From Terracoccus sp. 273MFTsu3.1 (GTDB lineage Bacteria; Actinomycetota; Actinomycetes; Actinomycetales; Dermatophilaceae), in NCBI RefSeq assembly GCF_000383675.1, contig NZ_KB911823.1, positions 187,095-251,094 of the forward strand: a stretch of DNA of 64,000 nt. The letters are read 5' to 3'. Both the position numbers and the translations under genes were made by a program. This document shows, one piece after another, positions 32,599 through 43,275 of the stretch (its first letter is position 1; each line of letters starts with the position of its first letter). Below the pieces are notes generated by a model, which was given only the letters and a program-made list of their open reading frames with translations, ran no database searches and had not been told where the DNA came from.

Positions 32599-33582
32599 TC
32601 AGCGATGGGCGGGGCGGTCTCGGGTGGCGTCGGCGGCGCCCGCCGACTTCACGAGCCGCGCGGCGAGGTCCTCGGTGGCCTGGACGAGCGCGGGAGACCC
32701 GACCACCTCGAAGGTCAGCGGGGTCACGGCGAGCTGGCGGGCGTACCACTCGGGCTCGTCGGTCGTGGCGCGCAGCCGGACCCCGCCATCGACCGGCTCG
32801 AGCCGCCCGAGGCTGCGCGGGATCCAGCGCGTGGCCTCGTCGAGGTCGGCGCGAAGGAGGACGTCGACGTCGTGGCGCCAGCCCTGGGAGAGGTGCTCCT
32901 CCAGCGTCCGGAGGGCGTCGAGGTCGTCCGGCGGGTCGAAGGTCACCGACGTCGTGAAGACCGACCGGACCCGGTCGACGCGCAGGGCGCGTCGGGCGTC
33001 GCTCGTGTGCGACCAGCCGAGGAGGTACCAGCGGCCGTGGCGCAGGACGACGGCCCAGGGGTCGATCTCCATGGGCCGCTCCCGGCCGTCCTCGAGGCGG
33101 TAGTCGAGACGCACCCGGCGCGACCTCGTGCACGCCTCCACGAGCTGGGCCGTCAGCGCCGGGTCGACGCGCAGGCTCGGGTCCGGAGGTGGCCCGGTGA
33201 CGCGACGGACCGCCCGCACCGGTTCGGCGACCTGCTGGGGGAGCACGCGCAGGATCTTGGACAGGGCGGCCCCGACGAGCTCGGTCGGGTCGGCGGCGCC
33301 GCGGTGGCCCTCGAGCACCGCCATGACGAGGCCGAGCGCCTCGGCGGCCGTGAACATCAGCGGAGGCAGACGGAGCCCACGGCCGACGCGGTAGCCGCCG
33401 TGCGGGCCGGTGACCGACTCGATGGGCAGGTCGGCCTCGCGGAGGATCGCGACGTAGCGGCGGGCGGCGCGCTCCGAGACGCCGAGGTGGGCGCCGAGCC
33501 GCTCCGCCGTGATGCCGGGGCAGTCCTGGATGGCCTCGAGGGCGAGAAGCGCCCGTGCCGTGGGACTCGTGTCGTACCGCAT
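32599..33582 (-). CDS. WYL-domain transcriptional regulator
   Basis: A 327-residue regulator with an N-terminal HTH (residues ~8-60; GITAERLGAHLGVSERAARRY split by the turn) and a WYL domain around residues 140-220 (PWAVVLRHGRWYLLGW), followed by the WCX extension. WYL domains bind ligands such as nucleic acids and control defence, stress or metabolic genes. It is divergent from the DinB gene, which is a plausible target. No ligand can be named. Confidence 0.9.
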   Translation of the reverse strand: MRYDTSPTARALLALEAIQDCPGITAERLGAHLGVSERAARRYVAILREADLPIESVTGPHGGYRVGRGLRLPPLMFTAAEALGLVMAVLEGHRGAADPTELVGAALSKILRVLPQQVAEPVRAVRRVTGPPPDPSLRVDPALTAQLVEACTRSRRVRLDYRLEDGRERPMEIDPWAVVLRHGRWYLLGWSHTSDARRALRVDRVRSVFTTSVTFDPPDDLDALRTLEEHLSQGWRHDVDVLLRADLDEATRWIPRSLGRLEPVDGGVRLRATTDEPEWYARQLAVTPLTFEVVGSPALVQATEDLAARLVKSAGAADATRDRPAHR

Positions 33583-33734
33583 ACCTCTCTCACCTCCCGG
33601 ACGCCGACCGTCCGGGACGACGGTATCGCTCGGCGGCGACGGTCGAGCCCGTCGACTGACCTCCGATGTCGGGCCGGATCCGTGCTGGGTGGGTAGTCTG
33701 GGTCGTCCTGTGGGGCGTACGACGAGGAGGCTTC

Positions 33735-34493
33735 ATGGCAACCTTCGGCCCGACCGACGACCTGCACGGAGCGGAGTTCGTCGACACGGACCTCCGCGGT
33801 GCCCGCTTCGTCGGCGCCGACCTCTCCGGCGTGGTCATGCGCGGTGTGCAAGTGGAGGGCCTGGAGATCGAGGCGCCCTGGCTGTTCGACGGCGAGACCT
33901 TCCTGCTCGTCGACGGCGTCGACGTGATCCCGCTCGTCGACGCCGAGCTGAACCGTCGTTTCCCGGGACGCGCCGACCGGCGCGCCACCGATCCGGAGAG
34001 ACTCGCCACCGCCTGGGACGCGCTGGAGCGCACCTGGGCCGCAACGCTGGCGCGTGTCGACACCATGCCGGCCGGCACCGTGGACGTGTCGGTCGCCGGC
34101 GAGTGGTCCTTCGCCCAGACGCTGCGGCACCTCGTGCTGGCCACGGACACGTGGCTGCGCAAGGCGATCCTCCACGAGGAGCAGCCCTACCACCCCTACG
34201 GGTTGATCGACGCTGCGACCGCGGACGACGGCTTCGACGTGTCCGTGCTCGCACGGGACGCACCGTCCTACGTCGACATCCTCGAGGTGCGGGCGGGCCG
34301 CGTCGCGATGGTGCGAGACGTCATCGCGGGCGTCACGCCCGAGCTGCTCGCGTCGGCCCGACCGAACCCGCACGACCCGGCCTACCCCGAGACGGTGCTC
34401 TCGTGCCTGCACACGATCCTCGAGGAGGAGTGGGAGCACCACCGCTACGCCGTGCGCGACCTCGACGTCATCGAGGGGGGCACCGGCGCCTGA
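33735..34493 (+). CDS. DinB-like protein with N-terminal pentapeptide repeats
   Basis: A 252-residue protein. Residues ~9-45 form about six pentapeptide repeats (GAEFVDTDLRGARFVGADL); residues ~90-245 are a DinB/YfiT-type four-helix bundle with histidines positioned for metal binding (TLRHLVLATDTW; EEEWEHHRYA). DinB proteins are typically thiol-dependent transferases or hydrolases. The ATG at 33735 is chosen because GAGGAGG (33724-33730) sits 4 nt upstream; an earlier ATG at 33666 lies in a non-conserved stretch. The substrate is unknown. Confidence 0.85.
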   Translation: MATFGPTDDLHGAEFVDTDLRGARFVGADLSGVVMRGVQVEGLEIEAPWLFDGETFLLVDGVDVIPLVDAELNRRFPGRADRRATDPERLATAWDALERTWAATLARVDTMPAGTVDVSVAGEWSFAQTLRHLVLATDTWLRKAILHEEQPYHPYGLIDAATADDGFDVSVLARDAPSYVDILEVRAGRVAMVRDVIAGVTPELLASARPNPHDPAYPETVLSCLHTILEEEWEHHRYAVRDLDVIEGGTGA

Positions 34494-34512
34494 CCGCTCG
34501 CCGGAGCCGTCG

Positions 34513-34866
34513 TCAGCTGGGCTGCCACAGCTCGATCCGGTTGCCCTCCGGGTCCGTGACCCAGCCGAACCGCCCGACGCCGGGCATGTCCTGGCTCTCG
34601 GCGTCGACCTCAGCCCCGGCGGCGCGCAGCTGCGCGAGCATGGCGTCCAGGTCGCCGACCCGGACGTTGAGCATCGACTGCTGGGTGCGGACGCCGAGGT
34701 AGTCCGTGTCGGCGGGAAACGCGGCGAACACGGTCGGCCCGGCCTCCTGCTGCCACAGGCCGTTGGCGTCGAAGTCCAGTCCCAGGGCCTCGCGGTACCA
34801 GGCGCTGAGGGCCGCGGGGTCGGCTGCCCTGAGGAAGTAGCCGCCGATGCCGAGGACGTGTTCCAT
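34513..34866 (-). CDS. VOC (glyoxalase/bleomycin resistance) family protein
   Basis: A 117-residue VOC-fold protein with the two-module pattern: an N-terminal DPAALSAWYREALGL and a C-terminal GRFGWVTDPEGNRIELWQP, the latter carrying the metal-site Glu. Typical members act on glyoxalase-type substrates or bind drugs; the substrate cannot be read here. The ATG at 34866 starts the conserved region. It is convergent with the DinB gene and 41 bp downstream of the XRE regulator. Confidence 0.88.
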   Translation of the reverse strand: MEHVLGIGGYFLRAADPAALSAWYREALGLDFDANGLWQQEAGPTVFAAFPADTDYLGVRTQQSMLNVRVGDLDAMLAQLRAAGAEVDAESQDMPGVGRFGWVTDPEGNRIELWQPS

Positions 34867-34907
34867 GCCGACAGCATGGCAGGGCGCGCGCTCGTCCGTC
34901 GGACGTC

Positions 34908-35210
34908 CTACGAGGCGATGCGCTCCCGACGGTCGGGGCCGGAGCCCCGTGGGGTGGCGCCGGCCCCGGGCGGGCTGATCTCGGCCCACACCGCATCGAG
35001 CGAGAGGCCGAGGACCTCGGCGATCGCGGCGATCGTCGGGAAGGCCGGGGTGGCCACGCGGCCTGACTCGATCTTGCGCAGGGTCTCGGGGGAGATCCCT
35101 GCCTCGAGGGCGGTCTCGAGCATCGTGCGGTCCCCACGGGCCCGACGCAACAGGGCGCCGAGACGCTGTCCGCGCTCGACCTCCGCGGGTGTGAGCGGCA
35201 ACCTGACCAT
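34908..35210 (-). CDS. XRE-family helix-turn-helix regulator
   Basis: About 100 residues with a Cro/C1 HTH at residues ~15-75 (ETALEAGISPETLRKIESGR, then FPTIAAIAEVLGLSLDAVW). The ATG at 35210 is favoured; an in-frame GTG or ATG start at 35237 would add nine residues and overlap the divergent promoter region. It is divergent from the methionine aminopeptidase gene. The two CCGGGATA copies in the shared gap are candidate binding sites. Downstream comes the VOC gene. Confidence 0.87.
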   Translation of the reverse strand: MVRLPLTPAEVERGQRLGALLRRARGDRTMLETALEAGISPETLRKIESGRVATPAFPTIAAIAEVLGLSLDAVWAEISPPGAGATPRGSGPDRRERIAS

Positions 35211-35225
35211 GATCTCGATCCTAGA

Positions 35226-35247
35226 CCGGGATACCATGGCCGGGATA
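35226..35247. promoter_or_regulatory. Direct repeat CCGGGATA in the XRE/map divergent gap
   Basis: CCGGGATA occurs at 35226-35233 and 35240-35247, 14 bp centre to centre, in the gap between the XRE regulator and the aminopeptidase gene. A -10-like TAGTTAT follows at 35246-35252. It is a likely operator for the XRE protein; inferred from position only. Confidence 0.4.
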
Positions 35248-35284
35248 GTTATTGGTGGGACGCAGCCGCATCGAAAGGCGCCGC

Positions 35285-36067
35285 ATGATCGAGATCCTCA
35301 GCCCCTCCCAGCTGCCCCGCGCGAGGGATGCGGGAGCTCTCGTCGCCGACGTCCTGCAGGCCCTGAAGGGCCGCGCCGTCGTGGGCACCAACCTCCTGGA
35401 CATCGACGGTTGGGCGAAGGCCATGATCCTCGAGGCGGGAGCCGCCTCCTGCTACGTCGACTACGCACCCGCTTTCGGACGCGGCCCGTTCGGCCACTAC
35501 ATCTGCACCTCGGTCAACGACGCCGTGCTCCACGGGCTGCCCCACGACCGGGCGCTCGCCGACGGCGACCTGCTGTCGCTCGACCTCGCCGTGAACCTGG
35601 GCGGGGTGGTCGCCGACTCGGCGATCAGCTTCGTCGTGGGCGAGTCCCGCCCTCCCGAGAGCGTCGCGATGATCGAGGCCACCGAGCGGGCGCTCGCGGC
35701 CGGCGTCGCCGCGGCCGGGCCGGGCGCCCGCGTCGGAGACCTCTCGTATGCCATCGGCTCGGTCCTCTCGGACGCGGGCTACCCGATCAACACGCAGTTC
35801 GGTGGCCACGGCGTCGGGTCGACGATGCACCAGGACCCGCACGTGGCGAACACCGGCCGGCCGGGACGCGGCTACACGCTGCGCCCCGGGCTCCTGCTCG
35901 CCCTCGAGCCGTGGGTCATGGCCGGCACCGCCGAGCTCGTGACCGATGCCGACGGGTGGACGCTCCGGAGCGCCACCGGCAGCCACACGGCCCACAGCGA
36001 GCACACGATCGCCATCACCGACGACGGCGCCGAGATCCTCACCCTCCCGACGACGGCGCGGCCCTAG
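35285..36067 (+). CDS. map: Type I methionine aminopeptidase
   Basis: A 260-residue metallopeptidase that removes N-terminal Met. The pita-bread fold metal ligands are visible: the two Asp in SLDLAVNLGGVVADSAISF-type blocks, His in GGHGVGST, Glu in LALEPWVM and Glu in HSEHTIAI. The ATG at 35285 is chosen as the conserved start after a GCCGC gap; an in-frame GTG at 35252 adds 11 residues. It is divergent from an XRE regulator, so it may be an accessory Map rather than the housekeeping copy; that is inference. Confidence 0.9.
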   Translation: MIEILSPSQLPRARDAGALVADVLQALKGRAVVGTNLLDIDGWAKAMILEAGAASCYVDYAPAFGRGPFGHYICTSVNDAVLHGLPHDRALADGDLLSLDLAVNLGGVVADSAISFVVGESRPPESVAMIEATERALAAGVAAAGPGARVGDLSYAIGSVLSDAGYPINTQFGGHGVGSTMHQDPHVANTGRPGRGYTLRPGLLLALEPWVMAGTAELVTDADGWTLRSATGSHTAHSEHTIAITDDGAEILTLPTTARP

Positions 36068-36068
36068 C

Positions 36069-36128
36069 GCCGACCCGCGCCGACCCGCAGCGACCCGCAC
36101 CGACACGCACCGACCCGCACCGACACGG
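36069..36128. repeat. 10-bp tandem repeat between map and alanine racemase-like gene
   Basis: Six 10-bp units of the type cgaccc/acgcac (units at 36071, 36081, 36091, 36101, 36111, 36121) fill most of the gap between two converging genes. Copies differ at one or two bases. No coding frame uses it. Confidence 0.85.
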
Positions 36129-36169
36129 CGCTGTCGCGGGTCGTCCGGCCAGGCCGTCGCCGGGCCGTG

Positions 36170-37186
36170 TCAGGAGACGACGACGGCGTCCGGGGTCGTC
36201 GTCGTCAGGCGCATCCGGACCGGGACGACGTCGCCGATGCGTGGGGGAGCGACGCCGGCCGGCAGCACGAGGAGGCTGCACTGCATGTGCGGCGGCTCGG
36301 CGAAACGCGGCATGACGCCCGACACGGTGAAGGGCGAACGGACCCGGTGGGCCGCCTCGAGCACACCCTCGGTGACGGCGATGGCACGCGACCGCGCGGT
36401 CGCGGCCGAGGAGGGGCTCTCCATGGCGACGCCGTGCGACGTGCCGCCGCTGACGACGACGAGGTGGCCCGCGGCGACCGCCCGCTGTCGATAACCGACC
36501 CGTGTGCCCTTGGTGACGGGTCGCACGTCGAGCACGTGCGCGCGCACCTCGTAGGAGCCCTTGTCGGCGTACCAGAGGTCGGTGCCGATGCGCGGCCGGA
36601 ACTCGTGGTCCGGGAAACGCGCTGCGAGAGTGGCGAGCTCGGCGGGAGAGACGTGCGAGACGAACCAGGTCCGCACGCCAGGGACGGCGGCGATGAAGCG
36701 CGAGATCTCCTCGACGTGGCCCGTGCCGAGCGGGAGGTGCAGGGTGACCCCGACGGCGTCGGCGACGCCGGCCAGAGCGGCCACGTCGGCGACCGGCGTC
36801 CCGTAGCGGTTCATCGAGGTGAGCCCCTCGACCACGACCCGCGCGTCCGCCAGCACCTCGCGAAGGCTCACGAGGTCTGGCTCGGTCGTCACGGTGTGCA
36901 CGACGCGCCGGTTCGCGAGGTCGGGCAGGTCGGCGTGGACGGCCGCGCGGTAGGGCTCCATGACGAGCACCTCACCGCCGAACGCGCCCAGCGCAGAAGG
37001 CAGCTCGGCGTAGGTGCCGATCGCGACCATCGACACCCCGAGGCGAGCGGCCTCTCCACAGAGCAGGTCGCGGCCGAAGCCGTAGCCGTTGCCCTTGACG
37101 ACGGGGACCACGCCGGGGTGCTCGGCGACAAAACGGTCGTGGCCGGCGCGCCAGCGCTCACCGTCGACGTGGAGGACGAAGCTCAC
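36170..37186 (-). CDS. Alanine racemase-like PLP enzyme
   Basis: A 338-residue protein with an alanine racemase N-terminal TIM barrel. The PLP lysine is in PVVKGNGYGFG (Lys30 region), and TRVGYRQR with its Tyr in the C-terminal part fits the second catalytic base, although this part is diverged from Alr. GTDLWYADKGS and MPRFAEPPHMQC are unlike housekeeping Alr. Its GTG lies 6 bp after the FemX-like gene, so the two probably work together on peptidoglycan amino acids (for example making a D-amino acid); substrate unproven. Confidence 0.85.
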   Translation of the reverse strand: MSFVLHVDGERWRAGHDRFVAEHPGVVPVVKGNGYGFGRDLLCGEAARLGVSMVAIGTYAELPSALGAFGGEVLVMEPYRAAVHADLPDLANRRVVHTVTTEPDLVSLREVLADARVVVEGLTSMNRYGTPVADVAALAGVADAVGVTLHLPLGTGHVEEISRFIAAVPGVRTWFVSHVSPAELATLAARFPDHEFRPRIGTDLWYADKGSYEVRAHVLDVRPVTKGTRVGYRQRAVAAGHLVVVSGGTSHGVAMESPSSAATARSRAIAVTEGVLEAAHRVRSPFTVSGVMPRFAEPPHMQCSLLVLPAGVAPPRIGDVVPVRMRLTTTTPDAVVVS

Positions 37187-37192
37187 GGCCGA

Positions 37193-38311
37193 TCACCGCC
37201 GCTTCATGTAGAGGTCGAATGCCTTGTAGAGCAAGCGGTTCAGGGGAAGATCCCACTCGCCGGCGAGCCGCACGGCCTCGCCGCCGGTCCCGACCTTGAA
37301 GCGGATGAGCCCGATGTGCGGGTTGGACTCGTCGACCGTGTTGGTGATGCCGCGCAGGTCGTAGACACCGGCGCCGGCTGCGATCGAGTCCTGCATCATC
37401 CGCCACTGGATGGCCGTCGAGCCCTGCAGCTCGCGCTTGGCGGACGTCGACGCGCCGTAGGAGTACCAGGCGTGCTCGCCGACGCGGATGAAGATCGTCG
37501 CCGCGAGGACGTCGCCCTCGTGCTCGGCGAGGTAGACGCGGATCCGCTCGGGGTCCTCGGCGGACAGCGCGGCGTACATCTGCTCGAAGTAGGCGAGCCC
37601 ACGTGGCGTGAAGCGGTCGCGCTCGGCGGTCTCGACGTACGTGCGGTGGAAGGCGGGCAGGTCGGAGGCGTCCCCGACCCGGACCGTGACGCCGTTCTTC
37701 GCGGTCTTCTTGATGTTGCGGCGCCACAGCTGGTTCATGCCGGCGAGCACGTCGGCCTCGGTGCGGCCGGCGAGCGGCACCTGGAAGACGTACTCCGGCT
37801 GACCGGCGGCGAAGCCGTCGTCGGGGCTGAGGTGGCGGAAGCCGAGCCGCTGCAGCTCGGCGACGACCGCCGTGCCCAACGGCTCGACGACGTCGGGCGT
37901 CGCGTCGTCGTAGCGGCGGACGGCCGGGTCGCCGATGGCGGCCTTGATCGTGGCGGTGCGCCAGCGGTGCGTCGCCACGGGCGGCCCGAGCCGCAGCGCG
38001 AAGGCGCCCTTGGACGTGAGGTGGTCACGGAGCGCCCGGAGCAGCTCGACGAGCCGCGGTGACGCCCAGTCGATGCACGGACCCTCGGGCACGTAGGCCA
38101 GCGACCGCTTGAGGCGCGGCAGGGAACGATGCAGCACGAGCGCGGCGCCGACCATCTCCTCGCCCTCGAACCAGCCGACCGACTCGGCGCGCCACTCCTT
38201 CTTGACGTCGGCCCAGGCCGGCGTCTGGAGGAAGCTCGCCGAGGGCTGGGACCGCAGCCAGGCGAGGTGCTCGGCTGCGGAGATGTCACGAACGGAGATG
38301 GGCGCGTTCAC
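37193..38311 (-). CDS. FemX/FemAB-family peptidoglycan bridge formation protein
   Basis: A 372-residue GNAT-like Fem transferase that adds amino acids from aminoacyl-tRNA to lipid II. FLQTPAWADVKKEWRAE near the N-terminus, LAYVPEGPCIDW, the central NIKKTAKNGV and the late YSYGASTSAKRELQGSTAIQW-type blocks are the family motifs. Cytoplasmic. The GTG is at 38311. Pairing with an alanine racemase-like gene on one transcript suggests a shared role in interpeptide bridge chemistry. The added residue cannot be told. Confidence 0.9.
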   Translation of the reverse strand: MNAPISVRDISAAEHLAWLRSQPSASFLQTPAWADVKKEWRAESVGWFEGEEMVGAALVLHRSLPRLKRSLAYVPEGPCIDWASPRLVELLRALRDHLTSKGAFALRLGPPVATHRWRTATIKAAIGDPAVRRYDDATPDVVEPLGTAVVAELQRLGFRHLSPDDGFAAGQPEYVFQVPLAGRTEADVLAGMNQLWRRNIKKTAKNGVTVRVGDASDLPAFHRTYVETAERDRFTPRGLAYFEQMYAALSAEDPERIRVYLAEHEGDVLAATIFIRVGEHAWYSYGASTSAKRELQGSTAIQWRMMQDSIAAGAGVYDLRGITNTVDESNPHIGLIRFKVGTGGEAVRLAGEWDLPLNRLLYKAFDLYMKRR

Positions 38312-38430
38312 GCTGGCTCACGCTACCCGAGCGCGACGGGTCACCCGACACGCCTCGCCCGCAGGACGGCATACGCCCTCTGTGACCTGCCCGGCACGGC
38401 TGGGCCGACCGAGGACGGGTGCCGTGTCGC

Positions 38431-41133
<2,703 letters not shown>

Positions 41134-41169
41134 CGTGCTGCATCGATGTGTCTCCCGCGTTACGCCCCC

Positions 41170-41685
41170 TCACTCGCGCAGCGGCGCCAGCAGGCGGTGG
41201 GGCTCCCGGAGCCTCGCGGACAGCGGGTTGGTGGGCGGGTCCGTGCCGGCTCCCGGCCCCGGCCGGGTCTCGAGCTCGGCCGCCGGCGGTGTCGCTCGGC
41301 ACACGGGGCAGCGCCCGGACACGTCGACGTCGACGTCGCAGGGCAAGTGGCGGAAGAGGCGCCGCGGACCCCGGGTGGACGTCGTGGCGTCCCCCCAGCG
41401 CATGAGCGCGTACACGGCCGGCCAGAGCGCCTCACCAGAGGGGGTGAGGACGTACGCGTCGTGGCCCCCGTGCATCCGGCGCTCGAGGACGCCCGCCTCG
41501 ACGAGCGAGCCGAGCCGTTGGGTGAGGACCGCCTTGGAGATGTCGAGGCGGCGCCGGAAGTCGCTGAACCGGGTGACGCCGAGGAAGGCGTCGCGCACGA
41601 GCAGCAGCGACCACCGCTCGCCGACGACCTCGAGTGCCTTGGCGAGCGAGCAGTCCTGTCCGCTGTAGTCCGTCCCGAGTGCCAT
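41170..41685 (-). CDS. HxlR-family transcriptional regulator
   Basis: A 171-residue HxlR winged-helix regulator. CSLAKALEVVGERWSLLLVRDAF (split across residues 12-34) and FSDFRRRLDISKAVLTQRL are hallmarks; a Cys near the N-terminus fits redox- or electrophile-sensing members. The C-terminus has an additional CDVDVDVSGRCPVCR stretch with a CxxC pair. It is divergent from the MFS efflux gene across a 57-bp gap holding the palindrome, so it is very likely its repressor. Confidence 0.9.
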   Translation of the reverse strand: MALGTDYSGQDCSLAKALEVVGERWSLLLVRDAFLGVTRFSDFRRRLDISKAVLTQRLGSLVEAGVLERRMHGGHDAYVLTPSGEALWPAVYALMRWGDATTSTRGPRRLFRHLPCDVDVDVSGRCPVCRATPPAAELETRPGPGAGTDPPTNPLSARLREPHRLLAPLRE

Positions 41686-41700
41686 GGAATGAATGTACGT

Positions 41701-41733
41701 CGTGGTCTGTTCAACAGACCAATCGAGACCACG
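41701..41733. promoter_or_regulatory. Palindromic operator between HxlR regulator and MFS exporter
   Basis: TGGTCTGTT-C-AACAGACCA (41703-41721) is a 19-bp palindrome with 9-bp arms. CGTGGTCT (41701-41708) also pairs with AGACCACG (41726-41733), giving three GTGGTCT/AGACC-type half-sites. It sits between the two divergent start codons. Confidence 0.75.
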
Positions 41734-41742
41734 GAGGACGTC

Positions 41743-43233
41743 ATGAGCCGCACCCGGCAGGCAGCACCCCGGACGACCCGCGGGACGGCCGCGCCCCCGA
41801 CCGCCGCGCCCCCGACCGCCGCGCCCTCGGCCGGCGAGCAGGCCCGCCGGGCGCTCGCCGTGGCCGCGGTGGGCACGGTCCTGGCCCTCGTCGCATTCAC
41901 GGCCCCGTTGGCCACGGTCGGATCGGTCACAGCGGCGCTGGGGTCGGACGTCGCCGGGCGCACGTGGATCCTCAGCTCGATGGGCATCGGGCTCGGAGCG
42001 GCTCTGCTCACGGCAGGGACCCTGGCCGACGACCGCGGTCGGCGTCGCGTCCTCGTGGGCGGGCTGGCCGTCCTCGCCGTGTCGAGCCTCGCCGCAGCCC
42101 TCGCCGGGGGCACGCTCGTGTTCGTCCTCGCCCGGGTCGCGCAGGGCATCGGCGCCGCGGCGGTCATCGCGGCGAGCCTCGGCCTCGTCGCTCACTGGTT
42201 CGAGCCCGGCCCGGCCCGGGCGGCCGCGAGCGGGGTGTGGGGTGCGAGCGTCGGAGGCGGCATCGCGCTCGGGCCGCTCGTCGCGAGCGCCTTCGACCGC
42301 TGGGCGTCGTGGCGCGACACGTATGTCGTCCTCGCCGTCGCGGCGCTCGTGCTGGCCGCGGTCGCGCGACGCCGGCTGGACGAGATCCGTTCGCACGAGC
42401 GTCGACCGCTCGACGCGCTGGGCGCGACGCTTCTCGCCGTCGCCACCTCGGCCTTCCTCGCGGCACTCGTCGAGGGTCGCAGCGGGTGGGGCCGGCCGGA
42501 GGTCCTAGTCCTGCTCGGTGTGGGCGCGGTCTCGACGGCCGGCTTCGTCGTCACCGAGCGGCGGACGTCCTTCCCGATGGTCGAGCCGTCCCTCTTCCGG
42601 GACGGCCGCTTCGTCGCCGCGAGTGCTGCTGCGCTGGCGACCGGTGCGGGCGCGATCGGCCTGCTCTCGTTCCTGCCCGGCTTCCTCGCCCTGGCGCTCG
42701 GTCTGCCTGCGACGACCTCCGCCGTCCTCTTCCTCGCCTGGTCCGGGACGAGCGTCGTGGCCGCCCTCGTGGCCCGCCGGCTCCCCGCCTCCTGGTCCGG
42801 CAGGGCGCAGCTGGCGGGTGGGCTCGTCGTCGTCGCCGCAGGTCAGCTGGCGCTGTCGGGGATCACGCCCGGGTCCTCGTGGACCCGGTTCCTGCCGGGC
42901 CTGCTCGTCGCCGGGGTGGGCAGCGGCGTCCTCAACGCGGCTCTCGGGCGTGAGGCCGTCGCGAGCGTGCCGGCGGGACGGGGCGGGATGGGAAGCGGCG
43001 CGAACAACTCGGCCCGCTACCTCGGGTCGTCCATCGGGGTCACGGTGGTCGCCGTCGTCGTCGCGGCGCACGCGGGGCCCGGTCCGGGAGCGTCCGGACT
43101 CGTGGCCGGCTGGAACGTCGCCGCCTGGGTGACCGCCGCCATCTCGCTCGTCGGGGCCGTCGTCGTGTGGGCCACGACCGTGACGGATCGACGACGGGCC
43201 GCCACGGACGCCGTCGGCGACCCGAGCCACTGA
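41743..43233 (+). CDS. MFS efflux transporter (DHA2-type, 14-TM)
   Basis: A 496-residue major facilitator with about 14 hydrophobic helices after a Pro/Ala-rich N-terminus of ~35 residues. GTLADDRGRRRVLVGG matches the loop between helices 2 and 3, and GVWGASVGGGIALGPLVAS matches motif C of drug/proton antiporters. The ATG at 41743 has GGAGG at 41733-41737. Control by the divergent HxlR regulator suggests a drug or electrophile exporter; the substrate is unknown. Confidence 0.9.
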   Translation: MSRTRQAAPRTTRGTAAPPTAAPPTAAPSAGEQARRALAVAAVGTVLALVAFTAPLATVGSVTAALGSDVAGRTWILSSMGIGLGAALLTAGTLADDRGRRRVLVGGLAVLAVSSLAAALAGGTLVFVLARVAQGIGAAAVIAASLGLVAHWFEPGPARAAASGVWGASVGGGIALGPLVASAFDRWASWRDTYVVLAVAALVLAAVARRRLDEIRSHERRPLDALGATLLAVATSAFLAALVEGRSGWGRPEVLVLLGVGAVSTAGFVVTERRTSFPMVEPSLFRDGRFVAASAAALATGAGAIGLLSFLPGFLALALGLPATTSAVLFLAWSGTSVVAALVARRLPASWSGRAQLAGGLVVVAAGQLALSGITPGSSWTRFLPGLLVAGVGSGVLNAALGREAVASVPAGRGGMGSGANNSARYLGSSIGVTVVAVVVAAHAGPGPGASGLVAGWNVAAWVTAAISLVGAVVVWATTVTDRRRAATDAVGDPSH

Positions 43234-43275
43234 CCGCTTGACCTTCGACCCGGTCGAGGGCCCAGTCTTCTCGTC

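Noticed and set aside
36069-36128. Possible CRISPR array
   Set aside because: Units of 10 bp without spacers; a simple tandem repeat.
38392-38424. Terminator after the GH63-type gene (CGGCAC/GTGCCG)
   Set aside because: Only a 6-bp stem with a long loop; too weak to claim.
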